The notes under the pieces were generated by a model. The model searched no databases and was not told the DNA's origin. It saw only the letters and a list, made by a program, of their open reading frames with translations. This document shows, one piece after another, positions 62,537-64,000 of a stretch of DNA of 64,000 nt. Every line of letters begins with the position of its first letter. Position 1 is the stretch's first letter. Source of the stretch: JAZDCZ01 sp046757925. GTDB taxonomy: Bacteria > Gemmatimonadota > Gemmatimonadetes > Gemmatimonadales > GWC2-71-9. A program made the position numbers and the translations under genes. The DNA is taken from positions 1-64,000 of the forward strand of contig JBHHZE010000011.1 in the NCBI GenBank assembly GCA_046757925.1. The letters are read 5' to 3'.

Positions 62537-62847
62537 GGTAAATCCTCCTCGGGATCCCTGAAGTCTAGTTCTCCTGCCTGCTTGCGGGCTTGTTCCACTA
62601 TCTTGCGATGCTCCGCGACTTCTGGCGTATCATATGTCGCCCGCACCTCGAAGTGGAATAACTCACTCCTGGCGTCGCCCATCAGTCTCATCAATTCCGG
62701 CCCGGCCGACAGCAGCTCTGCATCACTCTCGAGCTCTTGAATTCGCGCAGCGAGCGCCCGCAGCAATTCCCTCAGCCGCCTCGCTCGTTCAGGATCGTAT
62801 ACCGGTTCGCTTACACTCATTTGGTTGAATCCGTTCGGAAGTTCCAT
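62521..62847 (-). CDS. Small protein of unknown function before the DsbA gene
   Basis: The 108-residue protein, with GGAG four bases before its ATG, is highly charged and helical (ARRLRELLRALAARIQELES), suggesting a coiled coil. No family is recognised and there is no export signal or metal motif. It overlaps the DsbA-like gene by 16 bases and so probably belongs to the disulfide operon. Confidence 0.6.
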   Translation of the reverse strand: MELPNGFNQMSVSEPVYDPERARRLRELLRALAARIQELESDAELLSAGPELMRLMGDARSELFHFEVRATYDTPEVAEHRKIVEQARKQAGELDFRDPEEDLPWLGK

Positions 62848-62856
62848 GATGCTCCA

Positions 62857-62886
62857 TTGCGCAGTTGCGTACTCCCATACTATACT
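62857..62886 (+). promoter_or_regulatory. Candidate promoter for the 91-residue gene
   Basis: TTGCGC (62857-62862), 18 bases, then TATACT (62881-62886), five of six -10 matches. The start would be near 62892, about 34 bases before the GTG at 62926. Confidence 0.4.
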
Positions 62887-62925
62887 TTGCGGTTACGTCA
62901 ATTGACATCAAAGGAGCGGAGGACC

Positions 62926-63201
62926 GTGGCAGAAAACAATTCCACATACACAAAAGACAACAACTTCAACCCATTTGACAAGGCCCGCGACGAACTCTTC
63001 AGCCACATCCTCCAGTGCGACGTCCTGCGCGCCAAACCCCAACACCAAAAGGCATGGTTTGACGACACAATGGAATACCTGGCAGAACGCTACTCGAATC
63101 TGTCCAAAAACGAATTGCGGGCGATTCGCTCCGTGGGGGAAAGATACTGCCAGCCGGTCATTCAGCACGGTAGCGGACAGGCCGGCACCGTAACGAGCTA
63201 A
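62926..63201 (+). CDS. Small cytoplasmic protein of unknown function
   Basis: GTG 62926 is supported by an AAGGAGCGGAGG ribosome binding region. The 91-residue protein has a polar N-terminus (AENNSTYTKDNNFNPFDKA) and a helical middle (ARDELFSHILQCDVLRA, MEYLAERY). No family, metal motif or export signal is recognised. It is divergent from the 108-residue gene and its stop overlaps the convergent secreted-protein gene by four bases. Confidence 0.7.
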   Translation: MAENNSTYTKDNNFNPFDKARDELFSHILQCDVLRAKPQHQKAWFDDTMEYLAERYSNLSKNELRAIRSVGERYCQPVIQHGSGQAGTVTS

Positions 63202-63641
63202 CGTACCCGGCCGCGGCTCCGTCGCAAGCGGACTCCCGCAGCCAGGCGAAAGCCCCCACCTAGGCCGCCCTCCAGAAACCACGCCATGGAGCCTTCGCCA
63301 CCCCGTTCCACACCCAGAAACAATACGACATACGCGCGAGTGCGGCTACCACTCAGTTCTACCGCCACTCCACCTCCAACATAGGGCCACGGATTGCTCA
63401 GCCGCCCAACACCTAGGTTGTAGGCAGCTGTCACCTCTGACCGCACGGCCACGCCACCCTCGAGCTCACCAGGACTTACCGCCACACCGAATCTCGTTCG
63501 ACCGCCGGTTCTGACCGCAAGGCCTCCGCCAGCACCGATGAACTCGCTCGCACCGGTGGTCGCTATCCCCTGGGCCTGCCACTCCAATGATTGGGCGATC
63601 GCCGCACTCCTGCTCCACGACACTAAAGCGATCGCTACCAT
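63198..63641 (-). CDS. Small exported beta-rich protein, possible outer-membrane barrel
   Basis: ATG 63641, with GGGGG upstream, gives 147 residues; a longer form from 63692 would overlap the OsmC gene. A hydrophobic export segment (VAIALVSW) ends near AIAQS. The rest alternates glycine-rich and hydrophobic beta strands (GGGLAVRTGGRTRFGVAV, YVGGGVAVELSGSRTRAY), as in small porin-like barrels. No specific family is recognised. Confidence 0.6.
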   Translation of the reverse strand: MVAIALVSWSRSAAIAQSLEWQAQGIATTGASEFIGAGGGLAVRTGGRTRFGVAVSPGELEGGVAVRSEVTAAYNLGVGRLSNPWPYVGGGVAVELSGSRTRAYVVLFLGVERGGEGSMAWFLEGGLGGGFRLAAGVRLRRSRGRVR

Positions 63642-63648
63642 TAGCCCC

Positions 63649-64000
63649 CTACGCAAGTTCGATCTCGTGGTCCACCACAATGTCGGGTGCAAGGGAATGC
63701 ACGACGGAACAGTACTTCTCCAAGGATAACACGACCGCTCGTCGCGCCTTCACCAAATCCAATCCGTCTCCCGCAATGCGATAGAAGAGTTTCAATCGGC
63801 TGTATCTCTGCGGATCTCCCTCACGCCGCTCACCTGTAACGTCGACAGTCAGACTAGCCACCACAACTCGCATCTTCTGCAGCATCGAGATGACGTCGGA
63901 CGCGGTACACCCTGCACAGGCCAGCAACAATACCAGCATGGGGCTGGGAGCGGATTCCCCATCACCGTCCACTTCGATCGTCGGGGTCTCGGGGACGGTG
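63649..64000 (-). CDS. OsmC-family peroxide reductase, N-terminus missing at window edge
   Basis: The frame is open to the window edge, so the N-terminus lies outside. The visible ~117 residues contain the OsmC stretch APSPMLVLLLACAGCTASDV, in which Cys-Ala-Gly-Cys holds the reactive cysteine, and the later EKYCSVVHSL with the second cysteine. Members reduce organic peroxides. Its stop lies seven bases before the next gene's ATG. Confidence 0.85.
   Translation of the reverse strand, partial: TVPETPTIEVDGDGESAPSPMLVLLLACAGCTASDVISMLQKMRVVVASLTVDVTGERREGDPQRYSRLKLFYRIAGDGLDLVKARRAVVLSLEKYCSVVHSLAPDIVVDHEIELA

Overview
The window is a GC-rich, gene-dense bacterial chromosome segment with no recognisable rRNA, tRNA, CRISPR array, insertion sequence or prophage. 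Secreted carboxypeptidase-regulatory/TonB-plug-like proteins, a topA-trmFO-xerC-hslV-hslU order, a complete type IV pilus locus, LptF/LptG, heme A synthase and Ccm proteins point to an aerobic diderm. Gemmatimonadota is my best guess; this is inferred from gene style, with no marker gene used.

Layout. (1) 1-2.8 kb, minus: a redox-sensor-like diguanylate cyclase with ferredoxin, degenerate [FeFe]-hydrogenase-like, Fe-S and GGDEF modules, followed by an unknown protein and the first codons of another gene at the left edge. (2) 3.2-5.7 kb, plus: two overlapping secreted carboxypeptidase-regulatory-like proteins. (3) 5.7-18.4 kb, minus: housekeeping run aroC-aroK-topA-trmFO-xerC-hslV-hslU-argF-gcvT-moaB, ending in a sigma-54 activator whose receiver lacks the phosphoacceptor Asp. 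(4) 18.5-42.0 kb, minus: a full type IV pilus and competence locus. It contains pilMNOPQ plus a large lipoprotein, minor pilins, two tandem major pilins behind a clear sigma-54 promoter, a glycosylation cassette, PilS/PilR, pilB-pilT-pilC and a ComEA-like DNA-binding protein. (5) 42-49 kb: an M28 enzyme, then plus-strand lptF-lptG, an NhaC antiporter and ctaA. (6) 49.4-50 kb, minus: an M24 peptidase and a V4R-like protein, divergent from region 7. (7) 50.2-55.9 kb, plus: a tightly overlapping operon of ECF sigma factor, zinc anti-sigma factor, DUF92 protein, geranylgeranyl-reductase-like flavoprotein, flavin reductase, methyltransferase, SRPBCC protein and FabF-like ketosynthase, then an aquaporin. 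(8) 56.6-59.2 kb, minus: ccmABCD (ccmD is only 36 codons) and a STAS protein. (9) 59.5-64 kb: acetyl-CoA synthetase, a DsbA/VKOR disulfide module, small unknown genes and a truncated OsmC gene at the right edge.

How the genes work together. The pilus locus is self-contained: the machine, pilin subunits, PilSR and a matching sigma-54 promoter with an inverted repeat near -61 all lie together. The c-di-GMP enzyme at the left end could in principle influence surface behaviour, but nothing here links it directly to the pilus. The ECF-ketosynthase operon looks like a regulated lipid, isoprenoid or polyketide pathway; I cannot match it to a described one, and it is the best candidate for an undescribed system in the window, followed by the redox-sensing diguanylate cyclase.
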